Shown here piece after piece: positions 1 through 9,231 of a stretch of DNA of 45,796 bases. The first letter of the stretch is position 1; every line of letters starts with the position of its first letter. Source of the stretch: Pseudomonas sp. PIC25 (GTDB lineage: Bacteria; Pseudomonadota; Gammaproteobacteria; Pseudomonadales; Pseudomonadaceae); assembly GCF_002286785.1 (NCBI RefSeq), contig NZ_MUJY01000153.1:1-45796 (forward strand), read 5' to 3'. The notes beneath the pieces were generated by a model. The model was not told the DNA's origin. It was given only the letters and a program-made list of their open reading frames with translations, and did no database searches. The position numbers were made by a program, and so were the translations under genes.

Positions 1-221
1 AAAGCGTCTCCAACGACGCCATCGAAGACGAAAAACTCGGCCTCGTATACAGCACGCGCATCCAGTTGAAGGAAAAGACCCTCCAAGTCGGCGGCAAGGA
101 AATCGCCCTGTCGCCGGGCATGGCCGTGCGGGCGGAAGTGAAGACGGATAAGCGCAGGGTGATCGATTACTTCTTGAGTCCGTTGAAGGAGTATGTGGAT
201 GAAAGTTTGGATGAGCGCTGA
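1..221 (+). CDS. HlyD-family type I secretion membrane fusion protein, C-terminal fragment
   Basis: The window opens inside a reading frame, with the first full codon at position 3, that ends in TGA at 219-221 and gives about 72 residues. The segment LSPGMAVRAEVKTDKR followed by RVIDYFLSPLKEY is the typical C-terminal end of HlyD/PrtE-type periplasmic adaptors, which link an inner-membrane ABC exporter to a TolC-like outer-membrane channel. An RTX protein gene lies about 900 bases downstream on the same strand, so this adaptor is very likely part of its exporter. The N-terminal part and the ABC partner lie outside the window. The family call is fairly secure; the substrate assignment is inference from proximity. 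Confidence 0.85.
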   Translation, partial: SVSNDAIEDEKLGLVYSTRIQLKEKTLQVGGKEIALSPGMAVRAEVKTDKRRVIDYFLSPLKEYVDESLDER

Positions 222-262
222 TTCATCGGTGAAGTGATGTCAATCAATCTGAAGGGTAACTA

Positions 263-760
263 ATGACCAAGTTCTTCATGACAATCGTGGGTGTGGCTTT
301 TTCTTCGCTGGCGGCGGCATCGGCAGTTGTCGAAACCTTTTCGGACTGGTCCGTGATACATGCCAAGGACAGCGTGGACTTGATAGCGATAACGCAGAAC
401 AAGGCGGGTGGCTACCTGGCATTCCGTTGCTTCGTCGATACGCAGAAGTGCGTGCATGTGTTTTCGGCAGGGTTCGAGTGCAAGGTGGGGGCGGCGGTTC
501 CGGTATTGGTCAATACACCTGCATCCGCGTTGTCCGTCCAGACGTCCTGTGCCAGTAATTCGGTTGAATATGAATTGAGGGTGGACGATCAAAGCCAGAT
601 TCATGAGGTCTTGCAGCAGGACGGTGTCATTGGTTTCGCTTTTCCAATCAACTCCGGTTTGTTCAAGGTTGTCCGGTACAGCCTGGAGGGCGCAAGCGAG
701 GCCATGGGATATGTGAAGAAATATACGGTCGAACAGGCGGCGACCGAGATTTTGCTTTGA
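263..760 (+). CDS. Small secreted protein, possibly IalB-like
   Basis: This 165-residue protein begins with a likely Sec signal peptide: MTKFFMTIVGV, then an Ala/Ser-rich stretch ending near ASA at about residue 21. The mature part has four cysteines in two groups, RCFVDTQKC near residues 55-63 and then FEC and TSC, suggesting disulfides and a periplasmic or secreted location. The pattern FSDWSV, paired Cys, a late Cys and AFPINSG before a C-terminal SLEGASEAM stretch resembles the invasion-associated locus B (IalB) fold, but this is a loose match from memory. It starts 41 bases after the HlyD-like gene and precedes the RTX gene, so co-transcription is likely. It could be an accessory to RTX secretion or an inhibitor of its protease domain; nothing in the sequence proves either. 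Confidence 0.7.
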   Translation: MTKFFMTIVGVAFSSLAAASAVVETFSDWSVIHAKDSVDLIAITQNKAGGYLAFRCFVDTQKCVHVFSAGFECKVGAAVPVLVNTPASALSVQTSCASNSVEYELRVDDQSQIHEVLQQDGVIGFAFPINSGLFKVVRYSLEGASEAMGYVKKYTVEQAATEILL

Positions 761-821
761 GTGAGAGTGGAAAAGAGTTGAGGTGTTCTTTTTTAGGCAT
801 GATTAGATGCGGGGTTGAAGA

Positions 822-1124
822 TTGAAGCGGCTAGAGTTGGGGCATAAAACCTATCATCTGAAGTATTTCGTTTTCTATTTCTCGACTGGTGTGGTCGTGT
901 TCTTGGCCGCATTGTTTGGGCTGGGTCTAGGGAGGGGGTATTTTTCAGGAATGTATGATCCACTTAAGGTATGGACTCTTATTCTGAATATGATAGGAAT
1001 GTATCTTTCTGGGAGAAAGAATAAAGTTGTGAGTTTTGTTGGTGGGGCTTTTGTCATGCTTGGCTTCATGCTGGCAGGTCTCTTTATAAGCTGCATAGTA
1101 TATCTTGCTGTTTCTCGGTATTGA
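822..1124 (+). CDS. Small unrecognised membrane protein (TTG start)
   Basis: This 100-residue ORF is read from a TTG codon. The ATG at 799 just upstream opens a different frame that stops within nine codons, so it cannot supply the start. Three hydrophobic segments are visible, at roughly residues 14-35, 48-62 and 68-95, with basic residues between them, so it is probably an inner-membrane protein. I recognise no family. It ends 14 bases before the RTX gene and shares the AT-rich base use of that gene's 5' end, unlike the rest of the window. The short gap suggests translational coupling. It could be a helper for the RTX product; the start codon is uncertain. Confidence 0.55.
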   Translation: MKRLELGHKTYHLKYFVFYFSTGVVVFLAALFGLGLGRGYFSGMYDPLKVWTLILNMIGMYLSGRKNKVVSFVGGAFVMLGFMLAGLFISCIVYLAVSRY

Positions 1125-1138
1125 TAAAGGTGTAGGGT

Positions 1139-4100
1139 ATGTCTATTTCTATAGAAGAAGTTGAAAAGATTGCTGGGCTTATTGATGCGGCTCTTTCGGG
1201 GAAAGCTGTAAATGATGCTTTGGAAGGGGGTGATAAAAATATATTGGGGAGTTTTGGCGATGGTGCGGCGATAATTAACGCTGCTTCAAGTGCGCTTGGT
1301 CCAGAGGTGGCTGCAGTTGCCTCAACCATGACGGCGCCGTTTATTCTGGCGACAGCTATTTATAAACTGTCAAACGGAACGGCTGGGTTGGATAGTTATG
1401 TAGATATCGCAGCCTTGATTGCGCTGAAGACCAGTAATGTTGCTTTGGGTAGGGTGGCGCTGTCATTCTCGGTAGGGTACAAGCTTGGAAGTTATATCGA
1501 TTCGAAATGGGGCGATAAACTGGATGCTCGTGTGGGTGAATACTCCAATCAGGTGGGGGATTATTATACTAAGCTAACCGGGTCTTCTCAGTTTGGTGCG
1601 GTCATGAGTGGTATGGCTCATGCCTTCTATTCGGTCGCATTGCTACCCCAAGAGGTAGGACCGATTAAAGAGCTGAATTCGTGGATAAGCGAGCAGCAGT
1701 TATTGGACCCCGTATTCAAGTTGTTCGATAACACTGCTGGGTTTGCAAGTGAGAAGGTGTTTGGCTCAATTCCTGAAATTTCTTCCAACCCCCAAAGTGA
1801 TTTCTCTTTGGCTGTCAATAATGTATCGGTTTTAGAGGAGAAGTCTCCTGTCGATCATGAGGCTGCCGCTGCGCAAGTTAGCAATGGCTTGGTCTCGAGT
1901 GGTGGAGGTTGGAAACTTGGCTACGATTCCAACAAACTCAATTCAAACCAGTACCAAGGTGATTGGATAAACAACACCTTCACCGCCGCCGCAACCCAAA
2001 TCCTCGCCGACGGCTACCGGCCGGGTAATGGCAATACCGTCAAGGACGTATTCGATTTCAGCCTGCGCAGTGCGATGCAGGGTTTTTCATACGATCCCCG
2101 TAAATCCGGCGCCCTGCTCAATTCGGGCAATGCCCAGGCGCGGTTGACGTTGCCGACCGATCCGCTGGTGCTCGACTTGGATGGGGATGGTGTCCGGCTG
2201 ACCGACTATGTCAGTGCGCCGGTGTTGTTCGATATCGATAACGATGGCGGCAGCCTGGAGGAAACCGGCTGGGTGAGTTCGGGCGACGGCATCGTCGTGG
2301 TCGACCGCGATGGCAATGGCAAGATCGACCATATCGGCGAGACCCTCTCCGAATATTTCGGCGGGGCGACGGGCAGTGCTGGGAGTGCGGGCGAGAAGCG
2401 CTTCAAGAATGGATTCGACGCGCTGAAGAGCTTGGACAGCAACGGCGACGCTGTTTTCGATGACAAGGACGCCGCCTGGTCCAGCGTCAAGGTATGGGTG
2501 GATGCCAACCATGACGGCAAGAGCTGGAACGATGTCAACGGCAACAGCGCCGTAGATACGGGCGAAGCGAGCGAGCTGAAATCGTTGTCGGCGCTTGGCA
2601 TCTCCCGGATCGACCTGGCCCATACGGAGCAGAGCGGCGAGGTGCGGGACGGCAACGAGGTGCTGGCCAGGGGGACCTTCGTACAGAACGGTTCGGCCAA
2701 GGAAGCCGTTGCTGCCAATTTCCTGGCCAACCCCAATGGCCATACCTTCACGGCGAGCGACTCAGGCGTTGTCGTCTCGACCCAGGGCGGTGGGCAAGCC
2801 GCTCCGGTCAGCGCCTATGCCTCTTCGTCGGAGACCGGCGAAACCATCGACGTTGCGCAGAAAGGAGTGAATAACGCCACGGGCGGCTCGGGCGACGATG
2901 TGCTGATCGGCGATGCCGGGACCAACTGGCTGGCGGGCGGCCAAGGCAGCGATACGTTCAACGCCGGCGCGGGCGACGATGTGCTGCTGATCGATGCCGA
3001 CGACTCACAGCTCGATATCCATGGCGGCGACGGGACCGACATCGTTCAGGTCATTGGCGATCAGGGTGTCGTCCTCAATCTGGCGCAGGCCGAAGTGGAG
3101 ATCGCCCAGGGTGGGCGCGGGAACGATGTATTCATCGGCGGCGGGGCGAGCACGGTCTATATGCGCGGCGGTGATGGCGACGACGTGCTGATCGGTGGGG
3201 CTGCCAATGATGCCTTGTCCGGGGAAAACGGCGATGACTGGATCAACGGCGGGGCCGGCAACGATGTGCTGCGCGGGCACCGAGGGCGCGACCAGATCCA
3301 GGGCGGTTTGGGCGATGACCTTATCGACGGTGGCCTGGACGACGATCATCTGAGTGGCGGTGCCGGCGATGATGTGCTGATGGGCGGCGCGGGCGACGAC
3401 ACGCTCGACGGCGGGGAGGGGACCGATGTCATCGAGCTGTCGGGCGAGTTCTCCGAATACCGCTTCACCAAGACCCAGGAAGGCGTCTGGATCAGCGACA
3501 CGGTAGCGGGCCGGGATGGTACGGACTTCGTCAAGAGCGTGGAGAAGGCCAATTTCAAGAACCTGAAGCTGGTGGATATCCCCGGCACTGCCAGTTCGGG
3601 TATGGAAAATCCGCTGGTAACCAAGGATGTGCTGGATAAGGACAAGACAGGGGCTGCTTTCGGACGCACCCGTGCGCATCTGATCGGCAAGGATCAGTTG
3701 CTGGCCAATGATATCGATTGGCAGAAGGATGCCTTACGCATCGTCGGACTTTACGAGGTCACCGGTGGCAAGGCTGTACTGACCAAGACGGGGGATGTGC
3801 AGTTTACACCGGACCCCGGTTTCACTGGCGTCATGAGCTTCAAATACAGCGTGGCCGACGCCAAGGGCAACAAGGCCGCTACTATCGTGGATCGCTCCAG
3901 CGGTGAAAATGCCGTGATGCGCGCTGCGGTATTTCTGCGAACGCCGGATTTGCCCAGCGATCCGCTGGTAACCGATCAGTGGTATCTGACTCAGGCCAAT
4001 ATCCTCCCTGTCTGGAAAGACTATACGGGCAAAGGTGTGCGGATCGGCCAGTTCGAGACCAATGGCCCATTCGGCACGACCAAGGAAATTCTGGATTATC

Positions 4101-7100
4101 GACACGCTGATCTGAAAGGGAACATTGACCCGGACTGGCTGGCGAATGCCACGCCGGGGCAAATGGCAGGCGAAGGCAGTGGGGGTAAGTTCAGCGACCA
4201 TGCCACGCTGGTGGCTGGCGTCATGGTGGCTGCTCGGAATGGTGAGGGCGGTGTCGGGGTGGCCTACGACGCAACGCTCGGAGGACATTGGCTCGACAAG
4301 GATGACTTCACCAGCCTGGGTCACATGCGCGATTACGACGTAGTGAACCATAGTTGGGGAAGTAGCTCCCGGTTCGACCTGCGCTTTACGCCTGCCGAGC
4401 TGGGCAATATGCCAGATGCTTACCGTCGTGCTCTGCGCGAGGGGCGGGATGGCTTGGGAACGGTGATTGTCACGGCGGCGGGTAACGACCGGGCGGCAGG
4501 GGGCAACGCCAATTATTCGAACGTGACGAATACTCGCAGCAGCATAGTAGTCGGCGCGATCAATGCGTCTACCGACCTGGGCGCCTTGCAACTGGGAGGC
4601 AAACCGTTTTCCAGTCCAGGGGCCAGTATCCTGGTCAGCGCGCCAGGATCCAACGTGACGTCTACTTCACGCTTGGTACAGAACGACAACGGTTCTACGT
4701 TCGGTGCCGATGCTTCGGTTTCGCAAGGGACCAGCTTTGCTACTCCCATTGTCTCCGGCATCGTGGCATTGATGCTGGAAGCCAATCCTGCTTTGGGGTA
4801 CCGGGATGTGCAGCAGATACTGGCACTTTCCGCAAAAAAGGTTATCGATCCGGCGACCGTTTGGAAGGACAACGGCAGTAAGAATTGGAACGGTGGCGGC
4901 ATGCATGTGAGCCATGACTATGGCTACGGCGAAGTCGATGCTCGCGCTGCCGTGCGTTTGGCGGAAACATGGAATACCCAGCAGACCTATGACAATGAAT
5001 ATCGCTTGGTTGCCCCTCTGCGATCCGGTCCCCTCGATAGTGCTATCCCTGATGGAGTGACGTCCGGCCTCAGTCATACCCTGGCGATAGAGGGTGTCGA
5101 TTTGCTGGTGGAGCATGCCGAGGTTCGGGTGAGCCTGACTCACGCCCGACCCGGCGATCTGATCATCAAGCTGATTTCGCCTTCGGGAACCGAGTCAATT
5201 CTGATGGACCGTCCGGGTAGAGCGTTGCCTGGTTCGGCTGCCGAGCGCGGAGATGAGAGCTTTGCCGGGGGACATACGCTGGATTATGTTTTCGACACCG
5301 CGTTGTTGAGGGGGGAGCAAGCTACGGGCAAGTGGATACTGCAAGTCATCGATACCGTAACAGGCGATACCGGCACGCTTAACAATTGGAGCCTGAATAT
5401 CTATGGCCAGGGAGAGACCCTGGACGACCAGTATGTGTATACAAATGAATACGCCCTGTTGGCCGCGACGGGAAAGCGCAACGTTCTGAACGACACGGAT
5501 GGCGGAGTCGATACCCTGAACGTTGCGGCAATAAGCGGTGCCAGCCGAATCGACCTTTCGACCGGCGTGGCAACTCTGGCCGGGACTCGGTTGACCATAC
5601 AGAACCCTGCTCAGATAGAAAATGCGATTGGCGGCGAGTTTGGGGATGTCCTGATTGGTAATGGAGCGGCTAACACTTTGATGGGAGGGCGCGGTAACGA
5701 CGTTCTCTCGGGCGGTGCGGGAAATGATCTGCTGATCGGTGGCCAGGGCAACGATACGCTGACGGGCGGAGCGGGGACGGACTATTTCGTCGTCGATAGG
5801 AATCCTGGCGAAACTGACGTGATCAATGATTTTCAGATCGGTACCGATCGGTTGGTGCTGTCTGGCTTCAGTTCACTTGTACATCCGGCCTTGAAGGTGA
5901 CGAAGCAGGGCCTGGATACGCGTATCGACCTGCCTGGCGGACAGTCCGTACGGTTGCTCAAGGTCGATGCGGCCAAGTTCTCTCTCGATAGCCTCGTCTA
6001 TGTGGAAGATGGAGTGAAGGTGAGCCAATTGGCCCGGCATTCTGGGCACGGCTTCGGCAATGGGGGCTCCGGTGAGCGGGTTCTTCCGGATGCTGTGAAA
6101 GGCATTGCCTATTGGGCTGGTTCTGTTGGTGAGCGGGTATTTGGCGGAACGGGGGATGACGCCGTTTATGGTGGGCGCGGGAATGACGTGCTGGTCGGCG
6201 AGAACTCAACGAGCGGCGCGATCGGTGGTAACGATACGCTGAAAGGTGGCGCGGGCAGCGATGTGGTTCGAGGCGGTGCCGGGAATGATGTGCTGTATGG
6301 CGGCGATGGATTGGATTACCTGGGCGGTGATGCGGGAGATGACACCCTTTATCTGGAAGGAGATCAGGGGGCTTCTGATTACGCATCCACCACGCTGCTG
6401 GCACCGCGTATCACCATCGATGGCGTTACTTTGACTGGAGCAGCTGTATCCGGTGGTACGGGGAGTGATCGTTTCATTGTGGTCCTGGATAACCGGGAAA
6501 CCGCCTCTCAGGGCTTGATGGCGAATCTGATCGAAGACTTCGAAGTCGGTAACCTGGACGAGAAAATCGATCTTTCCCAATTCCATAAGGTCCGGGCTTT
6601 CTCGGATCTGGCGTTTTCGGACTTGAGCATCAATGGACTGCATTATTTGCGCGTATGGCTGGGGCCCCAGGCGAGCGGCACGCACTATCTCACTTTGAAA
6701 GGAGTGAAGGCCGAACAACTGTCTGCTGCCAATTTCATCTTCTCCGACGTGGCAGAAACTCCAAAGGCGTTTATCGCTGGCTCTTTCGTCGACGATCTCC
6801 TTGTCGGCGATGCGGGAGGTAATGTCCTCGATGGCGGCAAGGGCGCCGACACGATGGAAGGACGTAGCGGGGATGACACCTATGTCATCGATGACGCCGG
6901 CGATCTGGTCAAGGAAACGGCCGGCGGGGGCCATGATGTCGTCAAATCCAGCGTCAGCTATGTGTTGCCGGATGAGGTGGAGGTGCTGGAACTGACGGGT
7001 ATGGCAGCGATCGACGGAGCCGGCAATGGCTTGGCGAATCGCTTGGTCGGTAACTCTGCCGACAATGTCCTGGATGGTAAAGGTGGCTCCGATGTGCTGG

Positions 7101-9106
7101 TCGGAGGGAAGGGTAACGATATCTACATCATCGATGATGGTGCGGATCGCGTAGTAGAGATGGCGGGAGAAGGGATCGATACGGTCAAGTCGTCCGTTTC
7201 CTTTACGTTAGCGAATAATTTGGAGAACCTGATCCTTACAGGAGTCGCACAGATCAATGCAACGGGTAACAGCGAGAACAATTCGCTGATCGGCAACGCC
7301 GCGGATAACCGCATCGATGGCGCACAGGGTGCAGACTCGATGGCAGGCGGTACGGGTAACGACACCTATTTCGTCGACAATATTGCCGATGTGGTGAAAG
7401 AGGCCGTTGACGAGGGATTCGACCGGGTCGTTTCCACTGTTAATTTCACTCTGGCTGAGCACGTCGAGAGGCTTGTATTGTCGGGGCCGGCTTTGAATGG
7501 CACAGGTAACGGTCAGGACAACGAGCTGATAGGCAACGACTTGGGAAATCGACTGAGCGGAGGTTCGGGAAATGATTTCCTTGATGGTGGTGCTGGCAAT
7601 GATGTTTTGATCGGCGGCTTTGGTAATGATCACATGAGGGGAGGTACGGGCAATGATCGGTATCTCTTTGCCCCGGGCGAGGGGCAAGACCGGATTGTCG
7701 AGGACCTGTCCAAGGCATCGGGCGGCATAGACTCGATTGTGCTGGGCGCCGGCATCGGTGAGAAAGATGTTGCCGTCGATCATGGAGAACAGGGCATGAT
7801 TCTCCGTTTGCGCGACGGACAGCAGATCATCTCACCATGGTCGGCCGCTGGTGGCCATGCCATTGAGCGAATCGAGTTTGCCAACGGTAAGGTTTGGGAT
7901 ACCGCAAAGCTCAGCACTGTGCCGAACCGGCAGCCCATAGTAAAAACACCCATCGCCGATCAGGCGGCGTTGGAAGATCGACGCTTCGTTTATGCACTTC
8001 CCGCAACTGCTTTCTACGATCCTGATGCTGGAGATGCCCTGACGTTTACGGCTACCCTTTCGGATGGTAAGCCTCTTCCCTCATGGCTGGAATTCAATGC
8101 GGCCAGCCGTACGTTCAGCGGAACACCGAGCAATGGAGACGTCGGCAACTTTTCCGTACGGGTCACCGTTGTGGATAAAGCGGGACTGATGGCGTCGGAC
8201 ATCTTCGATATCAAGGTGACGAACGTCAATGATGCGCCAGTGGTCTCTCGACCAATTCCCGATCAGAAGGTGGTGCAAGGCCGAGGGTTCAACCTCCAGG
8301 TTCCAGCAGGATCTTTCTCGGATGTCGATGCAAATGACCAGCTTACGTATCGCGCTACTCTGGCTAGCGGGGCGGCGCTTCCTGGTTGGCTGACGTTCGA
8401 TGGAGCGACGCGAACCTTCAGCGGCTTGCCTTCCAGCTCCGGAACCTCGGTAGTCAAAGTCAGTGCGACGGATAAGTCAGGAGCGTCTACAAGCGATCTG
8501 TTCAATATCGTCGTGGAGCCACCGCGTGACGTGGTAGGTACTGCTGGCTCGGATACGCTTGCCGTCGCTGCTCTGGGCGGAACGGTCGATGCTCTTGGTG
8601 GCGATGACACGTTGTTGGGCGGTGCTGGTGCCGACAGTTTGTTCGGTGGCTCAGGTTCCGACTGGCTCGAGGGCCAAGCTGGCAACGACTACCTGAATGG
8701 GGACTACGGTGGCGATACCTACGTTTTCAAACGAGGTGATGGGCAGGACACTGTCCATGACTTCGACCCTGATTCAAGTCACATTGATACGCTGTCGTTC
8801 GGTTCCGATATCAATGCCGAGCAACTGTGGTTCCGCCGAAGTGGTCACGATCTGGAAATCGAGGTAGTTGGCACTTCAGACAAGGTGACCATAGAGAAGT
8901 GGGATTTCTGGGGTGGCGGTAGTTGGGAAAAAGCTCAGCACATCGAGCAGTTCCGCACCGCCGATGGCCGGGTCTTGCTGGATAGCCAGGTAGACCAGCT
9001 CGTTGAGGCGATGGCTGCCTTCGCTCCGCCTTCGGCTGGCCAGACGTCCTTGCCGCCGAGCTATAAGGAGGCCTTGAATGCGGTTATTGCGGCTAACTGG
9101 CAATAG
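1139..9106 (+). CDS. Giant RTX protein with subtilisin-like (S8) protease domain and P-domain
   Basis: This 2655-residue protein has no N-terminal signal and is probably exported by the type I system whose HlyD-like part lies upstream. Modules in order: an N-terminal region with hydrophobic stretches (1-270); a DLDGDG calcium-binding segment (about 345); RTX repeats (583-764); a cadherin-like module (858-915); a subtilase domain (945-1238); a proprotein-convertase P-domain (1308-1423); more RTX blocks; three 81-residue repeats (from 1912); two CADG/putative-Ig modules (2265-2461); and a final RTX plus HCBP-related tail. In the protease, His1021 (DHATLVAG), Asn1116 (AAGN) and Ser1199 (GTSFATP) are in place, but the position expected for the Asp reads QFETNG, giving Glu973. 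The first 820 bases are AT-rich compared with the rest. Likely role: a calcium-folded extracellular protease or adhesin. Confidence 0.9.
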   Translation: MSISIEEVEKIAGLIDAALSGKAVNDALEGGDKNILGSFGDGAAIINAASSALGPEVAAVASTMTAPFILATAIYKLSNGTAGLDSYVDIAALIALKTSNVALGRVALSFSVGYKLGSYIDSKWGDKLDARVGEYSNQVGDYYTKLTGSSQFGAVMSGMAHAFYSVALLPQEVGPIKELNSWISEQQLLDPVFKLFDNTAGFASEKVFGSIPEISSNPQSDFSLAVNNVSVLEEKSPVDHEAAAAQVSNGLVSSGGGWKLGYDSNKLNSNQYQGDWINNTFTAAATQILADGYRPGNGNTVKDVFDFSLRSAMQGFSYDPRKSGALLNSGNAQARLTLPTDPLVLDLDGDGVRLTDYVSAPVLFDIDNDGGSLEETGWVSSGDGIVVVDRDGNGKIDHIGETLSEYFGGATGSAGSAGEKRFKNGFDALKSLDSNGDAVFDDKDAAWSSVKVWVDANHDGKSWNDVNGNSAVDTGEASELKSLSALGISRIDLAHTEQSGEVRDGNEVLARGTFVQNGSAKEAVAANFLANPNGHTFTASDSGVVVSTQGGGQAAPVSAYASSSETGETIDVAQKGVNNATGGSGDDVLIGDAGTNWLAGGQGSDTFNAGAGDDVLLIDADDSQLDIHGGDGTDIVQVIGDQGVVLNLAQAEVEIAQGGRGNDVFIGGGASTVYMRGGDGDDVLIGGAANDALSGENGDDWINGGAGNDVLRGHRGRDQIQGGLGDDLIDGGLDDDHLSGGAGDDVLMGGAGDDTLDGGEGTDVIELSGEFSEYRFTKTQEGVWISDTVAGRDGTDFVKSVEKANFKNLKLVDIPGTASSGMENPLVTKDVLDKDKTGAAFGRTRAHLIGKDQLLANDIDWQKDALRIVGLYEVTGGKAVLTKTGDVQFTPDPGFTGVMSFKYSVADAKGNKAATIVDRSSGENAVMRAAVFLRTPDLPSDPLVTDQWYLTQANILPVWKDYTGKGVRIGQFETNGPFGTTKEILDYRHADLKGNIDPDWLANATPGQMAGEGSGGKFSDHATLVAGVMVAARNGEGGVGVAYDATLGGHWLDKDDFTSLGHMRDYDVVNHSWGSSSRFDLRFTPAELGNMPDAYRRALREGRDGLGTVIVTAAGNDRAAGGNANYSNVTNTRSSIVVGAINASTDLGALQLGGKPFSSPGASILVSAPGSNVTSTSRLVQNDNGSTFGADASVSQGTSFATPIVSGIVALMLEANPALGYRDVQQILALSAKKVIDPATVWKDNGSKNWNGGGMHVSHDYGYGEVDARAAVRLAETWNTQQTYDNEYRLVAPLRSGPLDSAIPDGVTSGLSHTLAIEGVDLLVEHAEVRVSLTHARPGDLIIKLISPSGTESILMDRPGRALPGSAAERGDESFAGGHTLDYVFDTALLRGEQATGKWILQVIDTVTGDTGTLNNWSLNIYGQGETLDDQYVYTNEYALLAATGKRNVLNDTDGGVDTLNVAAISGASRIDLSTGVATLAGTRLTIQNPAQIENAIGGEFGDVLIGNGAANTLMGGRGNDVLSGGAGNDLLIGGQGNDTLTGGAGTDYFVVDRNPGETDVINDFQIGTDRLVLSGFSSLVHPALKVTKQGLDTRIDLPGGQSVRLLKVDAAKFSLDSLVYVEDGVKVSQLARHSGHGFGNGGSGERVLPDAVKGIAYWAGSVGERVFGGTGDDAVYGGRGNDVLVGENSTSGAIGGNDTLKGGAGSDVVRGGAGNDVLYGGDGLDYLGGDAGDDTLYLEGDQGASDYASTTLLAPRITIDGVTLTGAAVSGGTGSDRFIVVLDNRETASQGLMANLIEDFEVGNLDEKIDLSQFHKVRAFSDLAFSDLSINGLHYLRVWLGPQASGTHYLTLKGVKAEQLSAANFIFSDVAETPKAFIAGSFVDDLLVGDAGGNVLDGGKGADTMEGRSGDDTYVIDDAGDLVKETAGGGHDVVKSSVSYVLPDEVEVLELTGMAAIDGAGNGLANRLVGNSADNVLDGKGGSDVLVGGKGNDIYIIDDGADRVVEMAGEGIDTVKSSVSFTLANNLENLILTGVAQINATGNSENNSLIGNAADNRIDGAQGADSMAGGTGNDTYFVDNIADVVKEAVDEGFDRVVSTVNFTLAEHVERLVLSGPALNGTGNGQDNELIGNDLGNRLSGGSGNDFLDGGAGNDVLIGGFGNDHMRGGTGNDRYLFAPGEGQDRIVEDLSKASGGIDSIVLGAGIGEKDVAVDHGEQGMILRLRDGQQIISPWSAAGGHAIERIEFANGKVWDTAKLSTVPNRQPIVKTPIADQAALEDRRFVYALPATAFYDPDAGDALTFTATLSDGKPLPSWLEFNAASRTFSGTPSNGDVGNFSVRVTVVDKAGLMASDIFDIKVTNVNDAPVVSRPIPDQKVVQGRGFNLQVPAGSFSDVDANDQLTYRATLASGAALPGWLTFDGATRTFSGLPSSSGTSVVKVSATDKSGASTSDLFNIVVEPPRDVVGTAGSDTLAVAALGGTVDALGGDDTLLGGAGADSLFGGSGSDWLEGQAGNDYLNGDYGGDTYVFKRGDGQDTVHDFDPDSSHIDTLSFGSDINAEQLWFRRSGHDLEIEVVGTSDKVTIEKWDFWGGGSWEKAQHIEQFRTADGRVLLDSQVDQLVEAMAAFAPPSAGQTSLPPSYKEALNAVIAANWQ
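2887..3430 (+). repeat. First RTX nonapeptide block of the giant protein
   Basis: Codons here encode consecutive GGxGxDxhx repeats, for example GGSGDDVLIG, GGAGNDVLRG and GGAGDDTLDGG. These form calcium-binding parallel beta-rolls after export. Further blocks of the same kind lie at about 5630-5790, 6128-6340, 6790-7670 and 8545-8710, so repeats are spread between folded domains as well as gathered at the C terminus. Confidence 0.9.
6872..7600 (+). repeat. Three exact-length 81-residue repeats in the RTX protein
   Basis: The motif [DN]D-T/I-Y-x-[VI]-D recurs at 6872, 7115 and 7358, exactly 243 bases (81 codons) apart. Each unit runs from this motif through a KSSVS- or VSTVN-type strand and an E-x-L-x-L-x-G strand to a GN-N-x-L-x-G RTX turn. 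The units have diverged in sequence but keep one length, which suggests old internal duplication under structural constraint. The next similar motif, at 7652, breaks the spacing. Confidence 0.85.
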
Positions 9107-9112
9107 CTGAGC

Positions 9113-9142
9113 TGTATGGCCTCGCTTCGGCGAGGCCATACA
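9113..9142. terminator. Perfect hairpin after the RTX gene
   Basis: A 13-bp perfect stem (TGTATGGCCTCGC) closes on a TTCG tetraloop a few bases after the RTX stop codon. No U-tract follows, so it may stabilise the 3' end of the long mRNA or assist the stronger terminator 30 bases on. Confidence 0.6.
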
Positions 9143-9170
9143 AACCCAAGTCATATCTCCCTGCCTCACA

Positions 9171-9200
9171 AAAAAGGGCCTTCGTTCGAAGGCCCTTTTT
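9171..9200. terminator. Bidirectional intrinsic terminator between RTX gene and rsmD
   Basis: The stem AAAAAGGGCCTT / AAGGCCCTTTTT flanks the short loop CGTTCG. The A-tract on one side and T-tract on the other let it work for the RTX transcript on the plus strand and for the rsmD transcript on the minus strand, which converge here. Confidence 0.9.
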
Positions 9201-9231
9201 CTATCTGACGAAGCGGTCGCTTGAGCGATCC

